DNA of 8,203 bases from Deltaproteobacteria bacterium (lineage in GTDB: Bacteria > Desulfobacterota > JADFXK01): contig JADFYA010000152.1 in NCBI GenBank assembly GCA_015233285.1, positions 1 through 8,203 of the forward strand, written 5' to 3'. The position numbers and the translations under genes were made by a program. Shown in pieces: positions 1 through 6,354 of this stretch (position 1 is its first letter; every line of letters begins with the position of its first letter). The notes beneath the pieces are model-generated. The model worked only from the letters and a program-made list of their open reading frames with translations. It searched no databases and had not been told where the DNA came from.

Positions 1-867
1 CTTATTCTTCAGAGCTAAATGAATGGCATAGGCCAGGGCCATCTCACCGAACTTGTGATGGTGACCATAGGTCTCCCCGTCGGTGGCCAGGCAAAGCAAA
101 GCCGGACCCTTACCTTGCATTGGGGCGAAATATTCCATCATCCGGCCTAAATAACTACTACCCGATTCCAGCAGACGGTTAAAGGCCACATCTCGGGAAA
201 TCCCCCCGTGATAAAAGAAGATATTGATTACCTTCCCGTCTCCCAACCGGCATAAGAAAGGCTTGGAAATATCCACCGAACAATCGGAAACGTCTTCCCA
301 GACAGTGGAACCCAACCTTCGCACCCGGCGGGCCTGATATGGGGCCAGGATGGTGTAGGTAATTCCTGCCCCGGCTAAAACTTTCAAGGTCGCGTTATCC
401 ACCGCCGTCTCGGCCAGCCACATTCCCTCCGGCGCCCGGCCGAAACGATATCTGAAATCCTCAATTCCCCAAACTACTTGGGTTATTTTGTCCTGTTGCG
501 TGGCCAGCGGCATGATGATATGGTTGTACACCTGGGCGACGGCATTGCCGTGTCCGCCAAATCTCTTGATAGACGCCGCATCGGCCCGAATAATGTCTTC
601 GTACACATCAGGATGAAATTTGGCCATCCACGAGAGCAGCGTAGGGCCGAAATTGAAACTTATATATTCATAATTGTTAATTATTTTGATAATTCGGTTT
701 CGGTCGTCCACGATTCGGGCCATGGCGTTCGGGCCATAACACTCGAAGGTGATCCGCTCATTCCAGTCATGGTAAGGGGCCGCTGAATCCTGAATCTCCA
801 GGTGCTCCACCCAAGGGTTTTCTCTTGGCGGCTGGTAAAAATGACCATGCACAATCAAATAATTCAT
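1..867 (-). CDS. GH57 glycosidase with DUF3536-type architecture, N-terminal part (runs off left edge)
   Basis: The 289 visible N-terminal residues match GH57 alpha-glucan-acting enzymes of the DUF3536 group. Seen directly: the family opening HGHFYQPPRENPW at residues 7-19 (region 1, the HxxQP equivalent); GMWLAET with Glu153, at the position of the GH57 nucleophile; and ATDGETYGHHHKFGEMALAYA with Asp263, at the position of the acid/base. Family members act on alpha-1,4 or alpha-1,6 glucans, but this subgroup is poorly characterised, so the substrate is not assigned. Such proteins are usually about 800 residues, so the C-terminal half, including DUF3536, should lie beyond position 1. No signal peptide is visible, suggesting a cytoplasmic enzyme. 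The ATG at 867-865 has a purine-rich AGAGGG just upstream, and its first bases overlap the TGA of a 35-codon ORF, implying translational coupling. The frame is uninterrupted. Family confidence is high; exact activity is unknown. Confidence 0.93.
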   Translation of the reverse strand, partial: MNYLIVHGHFYQPPRENPWVEHLEIQDSAAPYHDWNERITFECYGPNAMARIVDDRNRIIKIINNYEYISFNFGPTLLSWMAKFHPDVYEDIIRADAASIKRFGGHGNAVAQVYNHIIMPLATQQDKITQVVWGIEDFRYRFGRAPEGMWLAETAVDNATLKVLAGAGITYTILAPYQARRVRRLGSTVWEDVSDCSVDISKPFLCRLGDGKVINIFFYHGGISRDVAFNRLLESGSSYLGRMMEYFAPMQGKGPALLCLATDGETYGHHHKFGEMALAYAIHLALKNK

Positions 868-971
868 AATCCCTCTTCGAGTTCGGGTTCGACCAGGAAG
901 GCCTTGACCAGGCGGCCGCGCCGTTTTTTCCGGGTGCCTTCCATACCGGTACGCTTGTGCTTGGGGCCCAT
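864..971 (-). CDS. Possible 35-residue basic leader protein overlapping the GH57 start
   Basis: A short ORF (ATG at 971-969, TGA at 866-864) ends in an ATGA overlap with the GH57 start codon. The product begins MGPKHKRTG, has a very basic middle with KKRRGR around residues 15-20, then a hydrophobic stretch and an acidic tail (EPELEEG). An in-frame TAG lies a few codons upstream, so this is not the end of a longer gene; a TTG four codons earlier is the only alternative start. About two thirds of its third codon positions are G or C, like the neighbouring genes and unlike the AT-rich DNA upstream. The ribosome-binding site is weak (a GAG 7 bases before the ATG). I recognise no family. It may be a small protein or a coupling leader peptide for the glycosidase. 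Seen: ORF, overlap and composition. Inferred: that it is translated. Confidence 0.45.
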   Translation of the reverse strand: MGPKHKRTGMEGTRKKRRGRLVKAFLVEPELEEGL

Positions 972-1008
972 ACAACAACTCAACTATACATAAATGTTTC
1001 AGAAAAAC

Positions 1009-1036
1009 ATCATAAAAATGTTAATCCCAATGAAAA
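1009..1036 (-). promoter_or_regulatory. Candidate sigma70-like promoter for the GH57 unit
   Basis: Read on the minus strand, TTTTCA (1036-1031, four of six to the -35 consensus) is followed after 16 bases by TATGAT (1014-1009, five of six to the -10 consensus). This sits about 40 bases before the small leader ORF. It is a plausible but unproven match in AT-rich DNA. Confidence 0.3.
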
Positions 1037-1163
1037 CTTCTCCTTTGGACTATCTTTAGCAGCATATTATGTGCCAAATCCATTTCTACGGCCACTATAA
1101 AGATCTGAAAATTAGAAACCCCTGCCTTTTTTCCGCTATGCTTTTTTTTCCTGAAAGTCCCGC

Positions 1164-1179
1164 TCCGACATCCGACATC
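1164..1179. repeat. Two-copy heptamer repeat TCCGACA
   Basis: TCCGACA occurs twice back to back (1164-1170 and 1171-1177), followed by TC, giving a 16-base period-7 match. The next heptamers (TCTTCTG, TCAGCAC) keep only the leading TC. It is short, but it has the same period as the longer degenerate array at 1771-1833, so the two may have a common origin. Confidence 0.5.
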
Positions 1180-1216
1180 TTCTGTCAGCACATTCACTGC
1201 TCATTTTGAGACCTTT

Positions 1217-1246
1217 TTGAGTTGCAGGCGAACGCTTTAATATGTT
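1217..1246 (+). promoter_or_regulatory. Weak promoter candidate for the EF-hand gene
   Basis: TTGAGT (1217-1222, four of six to the -35 consensus) and TATGTT (1241-1246, four of six to the -10 consensus) are 18 bases apart and about 100 bases before the EF-hand start codon. The -10 match is poor. It is the best pair I see on this strand in the gap. Confidence 0.22.
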
Positions 1247-1331
1247 AAACAAACCATAGGATGAGCTTAGACGGCCATAAGTCCTGGTTAAAATTATCAG
1301 CAATCAGATATTTAATGAACCCTGAAGCAGG

Positions 1332-1338
1332 AAGGAGG
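1332..1338 (+). promoter_or_regulatory. Strong ribosome-binding site of the EF-hand gene
   Basis: AAGGAGG, a near-perfect Shine-Dalgarno sequence, lies 4 bases before the ATG at 1343. It fixes that start and indicates a well-translated gene. Confidence 0.85.
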
Positions 1339-1342
1339 CGCC

Positions 1343-1660
1343 ATGACGAAAAATTTGATAACCATCTCAATCGTTTTATTAGCCGTTCTAATGTTGAGCA
1401 GCGGCCCGACTCTGGGTCAAACACCAGGACCGCCGCCGGGACAGACCGGCCAACCCGGACCCGGCCCCAAACCACGATGCCCGGAACTATTTAAAATTCT
1501 AGACACAAACCACGATGGCAAGGTCACCCTCGATGAATTCAAAGCGGCTCACCACATGCGAGATGCGGAACAGACGTTCAAGGCCATGGACACCCAGGGC
1601 AAGGGCTACCTGACCCAGGAAGACCTCTGCGGCAAGGGAAAAATGCACCCTGGGCAGTAA
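1343..1660 (+). CDS. Small secreted EF-hand calcium-binding protein
   Basis: A 105-residue protein. Residues 1-25 form a signal peptide: Lys at position 3, a hydrophobic core around residues 5-18, then SSGPTLG, with likely signal peptidase I cleavage near 25/26. No lipobox cysteine is seen. A Pro/Gly/Gln-rich linker follows (about 26-44), then a helix-loop-helix with a canonical EF-hand loop, DTNHDGKVTLDE, at 54-65 (ligand positions Asp54, Asn56, Asp58, Thr62, Glu65). A second loop at 83-94 starts DTQGKGYLTQ but has Lys at loop position 5 and Asp at 12, so it is degenerate and may bind calcium weakly or not at all. Cys46 and Cys96 flank the pair and could form a disulfide after export. The protein probably acts in the periplasm or outside the cell as a calcium-binding or calcium-sensing module. 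It stands alone, and no partner is evident. Confidence 0.85.
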   Translation: MTKNLITISIVLLAVLMLSSGPTLGQTPGPPPGQTGQPGPGPKPRCPELFKILDTNHDGKVTLDEFKAAHHMRDAEQTFKAMDTQGKGYLTQEDLCGKGKMHPGQ

Positions 1661-1770
1661 AAGGTCAACCTCTAAATATCGATCTCAACACGGCCGTGAA
1701 TCACATTTTAAGATGGTGTTAAGCTGCCGGCGGCTCGTCATGGGTTGCCGATCGTTCTAAAGGCAGCCGG

Positions 1771-1833
1771 CCACGAGTGATCTATAACCAGCCATAAACC
1801 ACGAGCAACCAGCATCAAGAAACCAGAAACCAT
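1771..1833. repeat. Degenerate heptanucleotide repeat array, nine units
   Basis: Cut at 1771, the sequence falls into seven-base units in one phase: CCACGAG (1771), TGATCTA, TAACCAG (1785), CCATAAA, CCACGAG (1799, identical to the first), CAACCAG (1806), CATCAAG, AAACCAG (1820), AAACCAT (1827). Four units end in ACCAG or ACCAT, and most vary around a C/A-A-A/C-C-N-A-G theme. The array ends 17 bases before the HdrA start codon, right before its ribosome-binding site. This is a period-7 low-complexity array, not a CRISPR (no spacers). Similar heptamer-type intergenic repeats are, to my recollection, frequent in Desulfobacterota genomes. Function unknown. Confidence 0.65.
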
Positions 1834-1850
1834 AATAAAAAGGGAAGATC

Positions 1851-4800
1851 ATGGTTCCAGCGAGCCGAACACCCGAGTCAAAGCCAAAACAAGAATCAAC
1901 AGTTACCCCTAAATCAAATGCCGTGCTGGTCATTGGAGGCGGCATTGCCGGCCTCAAGGCGGCGACAAATCTGGCCCAGGCCGGGATATCGGTCATCTTG
2001 ACCGAACAAACGCCGGCTATCGGGGGGTATCTGTATCAGCTCGACCGTACCTTCCCGACAAACAATTGTGACATTTGCACCCTGGCCCCGGACCTGGCGC
2101 GGCACACCCGGGAGACGGCCATAAAGATAATGACCATGACTGAAGTCAAAGGGGTGGTTGGTCAGCCGGGCGCCTTCTCCGCCATTCTATCCACGGCTCC
2201 CAGATACATCAACCCGGACACTTGCACGGCTTGCGGCCAGTGCATAACTGTTTGCCCGGAAAAGGCAATTCGGCTAAGCCCTGGTTTTGATCTCCGGGCG
2301 GAGACCTGTCTGCGCTATCCCCGGTCTATTCCAACGGCCTATTCCATAGACATGGACCGATGCACCAAATGTGGCTTGTGCGTAGACGCCTGTCCTGCAT
2401 CAGCCGTGGATTTGGCGGATACGTTCCAGGAGACCAGGGTCCAGGTGGGGTCGGTTATCCTGGCCTGCGGCGGAGAGCTGTTTAATCCCGGTCCGATCAG
2501 CGCATATGGCTACGGCCGCCTGGCCAATGTGGTCACAGGTCTGGAATTTGAACAACTACTGACTGCTTCAGGACCCACTCAGGGCCGGTTGATCCGGCCG
2601 TCCGACCAAACACTACCGGGCAAGGTGCCCTGGATTCAATGCGTCGGGTCAAGAAACTTCCACCCGGCCGGGAACAGCTATTGTTCCAGCGTTTGTTGTA
2701 TGTATGCCATCAAGGAGGCGACTCTGGCCCGAGAACGGTGCCTCCCGGATTTGGCCACAACCATTTTCTATATGGACATGCGGACATGCGGCAAAGGTTA
2801 TGAAGCCTTATACCGTCAGGCGGAAGAAAAGCATCACATCCGGTTCATCCGGGCCCGTCCCGGAGCCATTGAGGAGAATGACCTGACCAAAGATCTGAGC
2901 ATCACCTATGAGGATGACGCCGGTGATCTGGCCACGGAGACCTTCGATATGGTGGTGCTGGCCAACGGCTTTCAACCGGCCCCTCGTTTTGCGGCACTGG
3001 CCGAGAACTTAGGTGTAAACGTAGACAGCCACGGTTTTGTTGAGACTCACCTCCTGGCCCAAACGGCCTCATCCCGGCCGGGGATCTATGTCTGTGGCGT
3101 GGCCCAGAGCCCGAAGGATATCCCGGAATCAATCGTCCAGGCAGCCGCGGCGGCTTCCCAGGCGGCCCGGCACACCCCGACCCTACCAGAGCTTCCACCT
3201 TCCGATATAACCCCGGTCCCGGAACGAGGGGTCAACGGTGAGCCCCCGCGGGTGGGCGTGTTCATCTGTGAATGTGCCGGCGAGATCAATAACGTGGTAG
3301 ACACGGTCGCCCTTCATGATTATGCCCGAAAATTGCCTCAGGTGACGGCCGGCAGCGTCTTGACCTTAGGGTGCTCCCCGGATGGTCTGCAAATAATGGC
3401 CGACGTCATTGCCAAGAGCGACCTCAATCGAGTCGTCCTGGCCGCCTGTTCATCCCGATCATATGGGCCCCTGTTCAAGAACGCCTTGCGCCAGACCGGA
3501 ATAAATAACAATTTTATCGAACTAGCCAATATTCGGGAGCAAGCGGCCTGGGTGGATATGGGAGACAAGCCGGCCACCACTCAGAAAGCCAAGGATTTAC
3601 TCAGGATGGCCGTAGCCAGGGTATCTCAAGCTAGCCCGGTCACCCACCAGACCCGGCGGATAGCCCGGAACGCCCTGGTCGTCGGCGGTGGTCCGGCTGG
3701 GATGAATGCGGCTTTGAGTTTGGCCGATCTGGGCATTCAAGTCTATTTAGTGGAGAAGTCAGGCCGGCTGGGTGGTCAGGCCAAAGATATCCTGCGCAGC
3801 CTGGCTGGAGACGATATCCCGGCGTACTTGACCGGGTTGATCGACCGGGTTGAGTCCCATGACCGGATCAAGGTTTACCGCGAGGCCAGGGTGATCCAAT
3901 CCACTGAGGAATCGGGTACCTTCAGGTCGGTTATCGAGACCGGCGACACCCAACGGGTCATCTTAGAACACGGGGCCGTCATTATCGCCACCGGGGCCCA
4001 GCCCAAGCGTCCCTCCGGCTACCTGTACGGCCAGTCGCAGGCCGTGCTCACCCAGATGGAACTGGAAAACATCCTGATCAACCAGCCCGGCCGGGCCGCC
4101 AAGCTTAACCATGTGGTTATGATCCAGTGCGCCGATTCCCGCACCCCGGAAGACCCGGACTGTAATCGCATCTGTTGCACCAAGGCGGTCAAGAACGCTC
4201 TCTTACTCAAGCAACTGAATCCCCAGGCCCGGATCATGATCCTCAACCGGGATATCCGGACTTACGGCTTCTATGAGGACTTTTATCAGGCGGCCAGGGA
4301 ACAAGGGGTCTTGTTCGCCCATTATACCCCCGAGCGAAAACCAGAGGTGGTCCAATTCGGCGACAAAGTGCTGGTCACCTTCCCGGACAGCATTCTGGGC
4401 CGGGATATCAGAATCGAGGCCGACGTCCTCGCCTTGAGTGCCGGGATGAAACCTCAACCAGAAAACATGACCGAATTGACCGGAGTGTTCCACCTGCCCC
4501 TAACGGCTGAGGGATATTTCCTGGAAGATCATATCAAACTCCGGCCGGTGCAATTGCCCCATCCAGGCATGTTTGTCTGCGGCACAGCCCATTCCCCTAA
4601 GGACATCGGCGAAAGCATCACCCAGGCCCTGGCTGCCGCGGGTGAAGCCCAGGCCCTGCTGGCCCAAGGCACCTGGGAGGAAGTGACCGGAACAGCCTAC
4701 GTCAATCCGGGCCAATGTGCGGTCTGCCTGACCTGCGTCCGTGCCTGCCCTTACCATGTGCCCTACATCCGAGCCGGTGCCTCGTACATCGACCCGGCCG

Positions 4801-4910
4801 AATGCCGCGGCTGCGGGACCTGCGTCACCGAATGCCCGGCCAAGGCCATCCAATTGCCGTCCTTGACCGATAATCAACTGACGGCCCAAGTCGGGGCGAT
4901 GTTGGCATGA
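1851..4910 (+). CDS. Tandem HdrA-like flavoprotein with four ferredoxin-type cluster motifs
   Basis: A cytoplasmic HdrA-family subunit (CoB-CoM heterodisulfide reductase subunit A-like) of 1019 residues, larger than a typical single HdrA of about 650. Module 1 (about 24-440) has FAD motif GGGIAG (29-34), the HdrA segment DRTFPTNNCDIC (Cys73, Cys76), two [4Fe-4S] motifs (Cys125/128/131/135 and Cys171/174/177/181), YCSSVCCMYAIKEA (277-290), and the FAD-closing YVCGVAQSPKDI. A linker leads to the HdrA N-terminal-type domain (about 467-590; Cys473, 475, 508, 533; ANIREQAAW). Module 2 (about 606-940) has GGGPAG (612-617), CNRICCTKAV (771-780) and FVCGTAHSPKDI, but no inserted ferredoxin. The C-terminal ferredoxin has Cys956/959/962/966 and Cys985/988/991/995. 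HdrA proteins pass electrons through FAD and Fe-S clusters, in some complexes with bifurcation to ferredoxin. No HdrB, HdrC, MvhD or Flox gene is present here, so its partners and acceptor are unknown. The start is supported by AGGGA six bases upstream. Confidence 0.93.
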   Translation: MVPASRTPESKPKQESTVTPKSNAVLVIGGGIAGLKAATNLAQAGISVILTEQTPAIGGYLYQLDRTFPTNNCDICTLAPDLARHTRETAIKIMTMTEVKGVVGQPGAFSAILSTAPRYINPDTCTACGQCITVCPEKAIRLSPGFDLRAETCLRYPRSIPTAYSIDMDRCTKCGLCVDACPASAVDLADTFQETRVQVGSVILACGGELFNPGPISAYGYGRLANVVTGLEFEQLLTASGPTQGRLIRPSDQTLPGKVPWIQCVGSRNFHPAGNSYCSSVCCMYAIKEATLARERCLPDLATTIFYMDMRTCGKGYEALYRQAEEKHHIRFIRARPGAIEENDLTKDLSITYEDDAGDLATETFDMVVLANGFQPAPRFAALAENLGVNVDSHGFVETHLLAQTASSRPGIYVCGVAQSPKDIPESIVQAAAAASQAARHTPTLPELPPSDITPVPERGVNGEPPRVGVFICECAGEINNVVDTVALHDYARKLPQVTAGSVLTLGCSPDGLQIMADVIAKSDLNRVVLAACSSRSYGPLFKNALRQTGINNNFIELANIREQAAWVDMGDKPATTQKAKDLLRMAVARVSQASPVTHQTRRIARNALVVGGGPAGMNAALSLADLGIQVYLVEKSGRLGGQAKDILRSLAGDDIPAYLTGLIDRVESHDRIKVYREARVIQSTEESGTFRSVIETGDTQRVILEHGAVIIATGAQPKRPSGYLYGQSQAVLTQMELENILINQPGRAAKLNHVVMIQCADSRTPEDPDCNRICCTKAVKNALLLKQLNPQARIMILNRDIRTYGFYEDFYQAAREQGVLFAHYTPERKPEVVQFGDKVLVTFPDSILGRDIRIEADVLALSAGMKPQPENMTELTGVFHLPLTAEGYFLEDHIKLRPVQLPHPGMFVCGTAHSPKDIGESITQALAAAGEAQALLAQGTWEEVTGTAYVNPGQCAVCLTCVRACPYHVPYIRAGASYIDPAECRGCGTCVTECPAKAIQLPSLTDNQLTAQVGAMLA

Positions 4911-4965
4911 TTCTTTAACAGGTAACCGTCGACTGGGTGATCCCGGCAAGAAAGTTGAGGCTCCG

Positions 4966-6243
4966 ATGAAAACGAAAACCGCAAAAGGCCCGGACGGCAT
5001 CACGGCCATGACCGTGGGCGGCTTTAAATCCATTACCGAACCTGCCCGGATCGAAATCCGGCCCCTGACCATATTGGCCGGGGCCAACAGTTCCGGTAAA
5101 TCAAGTATGATGCAGCCGTTACTCCTGCTCAAACAAACATTGGAGGCCGATAACGATCCCGGGCCGCTGCTGCTGGATGGTCCCAATGTGCGGTTTACTT
5201 CCGTGGATCAGGTGCTGTCCAAAGGAACAAAAGGTGTCCCCACGAATTCCTTCCAGATCGAAATTGAAGCCGGCGGATCTTCTGTTAATCTCAAATTTGC
5301 CAAGAAGGGCAGCAAACGCGGCGTTGAGGTCCGGCAAACAGTGGTCTCACATGGGGTCGAATCTATGGTTATGAGGCCCGGCATGAAACATGAAGAAATA
5401 TATCTTGCTATTCCATCAAGTTACAAGACAGAAGGAGGCATAGTCAGGGACGGTGGATTCGATTTCAACTGGAAAGTAGTCCAAAACCGTTTCTTTCTAA
5501 GTTTCCTCTATGGTGATGGGAGTTTCCGGTTTCAACTAAGCTGGCCTGAACAAATAATAGAACCACACCTCACCCGGTTGATTCATCTTCCCGGCCTGCG
5601 GGGAAACCCGGAAAGGGCCTACCCGGCCTACGATGACATCCAAAATTTTCCCGGCACCTTTGAACGTTATATGGCCGGTACAATCGCTGACTGGCAGATG
5701 TTGAGAGATGCGAGGCTGTATCAGTTAAGCAACTGGTTGGAGATGATGGGGCTGACCTGGAAGGTTGAGGCGAAGTACCTGAGCGACACCCTGATTGAAT
5801 TGCGGGTCGGGAGATCACCAAAGAAAACCAAAACCAGCAGCAAAGATATGGTTAACCTGGCCGACGTGGGATTGGGAGTCTCACAGGTCTTGCCGGTTTT
5901 GGTGGCCTTGTTGGCCGCGGAACCGGGACAAATGGTTTATCTGGAGCAACCGGAAATCCATCTCCACCCCAGGGCGAAGATGGCTCTGGCCCAAATTTTG
6001 GTGGAAGCGGTCAAACGCGGCGTCCGGATTGTGGCCGAAACCCATAGTTCTCTGCTGTTGAGAGGGATTCAAACCCTGGTGGCCAGGGGCGATCTAGACC
6101 CGGAGATGATAAAGCTCCACTGGTTCCAGCGGGATCCAGATAATGGGATGACCACCGTGTCCAGCGCGGATTTGGACGAAAACGACGTATCCGGGAGTTG
6201 TCCGAAAGATTTTGACCAAATGATTTTGGAAACAGAAGAATAA
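4966..6243 (+). CDS. OLD/ABC-like AAA family ATPase, DUF3696 type
   Basis: A 425-residue soluble ATPase. It opens with the typical MTVGGFKSI strand (15-23) and Walker A GANSSGKSS (39-47). A long central region of unclear fold follows (about 90-290), then an ABC-signature-like stretch VGLGVSQ (301-307), Walker B MVYLEQPE with catalytic Glu330, a D-loop-like LHPRAK and the switch His360 in ETHSS. The C-terminal tail (about 385-425) resembles DUF3696. Relatives include OLD-family nucleases and ATPase subunits of some phage-defence systems, but no TOPRIM nuclease domain or adjacent effector is seen, so the role is undetermined. The ATG at 4966 has GAGG six bases upstream; Met15 has none. It lies 55 bases after the HdrA gene on the same strand and may be co-transcribed, though no functional link is evident. 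Residues about 145-205 are coded by clearly AT-richer DNA (about 44% GC over 5401-5580) than the flanks. Confidence 0.88.
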   Translation: MKTKTAKGPDGITAMTVGGFKSITEPARIEIRPLTILAGANSSGKSSMMQPLLLLKQTLEADNDPGPLLLDGPNVRFTSVDQVLSKGTKGVPTNSFQIEIEAGGSSVNLKFAKKGSKRGVEVRQTVVSHGVESMVMRPGMKHEEIYLAIPSSYKTEGGIVRDGGFDFNWKVVQNRFFLSFLYGDGSFRFQLSWPEQIIEPHLTRLIHLPGLRGNPERAYPAYDDIQNFPGTFERYMAGTIADWQMLRDARLYQLSNWLEMMGLTWKVEAKYLSDTLIELRVGRSPKKTKTSSKDMVNLADVGLGVSQVLPVLVALLAAEPGQMVYLEQPEIHLHPRAKMALAQILVEAVKRGVRIVAETHSSLLLRGIQTLVARGDLDPEMIKLHWFQRDPDNGMTTVSSADLDENDVSGSCPKDFDQMILETEE

Positions 6244-6258
6244 TACCTAAACGCGTCA

Positions 6259-6280
6259 TGGTCCTTCCAGCGGAAGGCCA
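6259..6280. terminator. Hairpin between convergent genes, possible weak terminator
   Basis: CCTTCC (6263-6268), loop AGC and GGAAGG (6272-6277) form a six-pair stem, extended by TGG (6259-6261) with CCA (6278-6280) across a bulged T. It lies 16 bases after the ATPase stop, in the gap between two convergent genes. No T run follows on either strand, so rho-independent termination is doubtful. Confidence 0.27.
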
Positions 6281-6354
6281 GGGCCCCATTCATTCGGGAT
6301 GTCTCAAAATCAGGAGGAGTTCGTCCGTCAAAGTAGAAGATTCCGCAGATTGCC

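Larger units (their letters stand above)
972..1342. other. Divergent intergenic region, 371 bases, no gene seen
   Basis: This stretch separates the minus-strand GH57 unit from the plus-strand EF-hand gene. It is visibly more AT-rich than the coding DNA, with T runs near 1126-1131 and 1142-1149. I see weak sigma70-like promoter candidates facing both ways and a perfect two-copy heptamer at 1164-1177, listed separately. I see no tRNA-like fold, no strong hairpin followed by a T run, and no ORF with coding character. The 77-codon ORF starting at 1261 is out of frame with the EF-hand gene and shows no family resemblance. Confidence 0.6.

Noticed and set aside
478..993. Two plus-strand open frames opposite the GH57 gene
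   Set aside because: The minus strand reads through with GH57 catalytic motifs, so these are complementary-strand shadows.
1245..1494. Overlapping open frames on both strands around the EF-hand start
   Set aside because: They are out of frame with the EF-hand gene, which has a strong ribosome-binding site, signal peptide and calcium loop. These frames have none.
1689..1698. CACGGCCGTG palindrome after the EF-hand gene as a terminator
   Set aside because: A ten-base palindrome without a loop or T run is too short for a terminator, and nothing else supports an operator.
1723..1766. GCTGCC/GGCAGC inverted repeat between the EF-hand and HdrA genes
   Set aside because: Only six pairs with a loop of more than 30 bases and no T run. 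Likely chance.
1771..1833. CRISPR array
   Set aside because: Repeat units are seven bases, contiguous and degenerate, without spacers or cas genes.
4500..5186. 228-codon open frame on the minus strand
   Set aside because: It lies antisense to the HdrA C-terminus and the ATPase N-terminus, both of which have clear family motifs. Its product shows no domain and crosses the intergenic gap.
1851..6243. A linked HdrA plus ATPase system
   Set aside because: The two genes are 55 bases apart on one strand, but neither family is known to me to depend on the other, so adjacency alone is not enough to claim a system.
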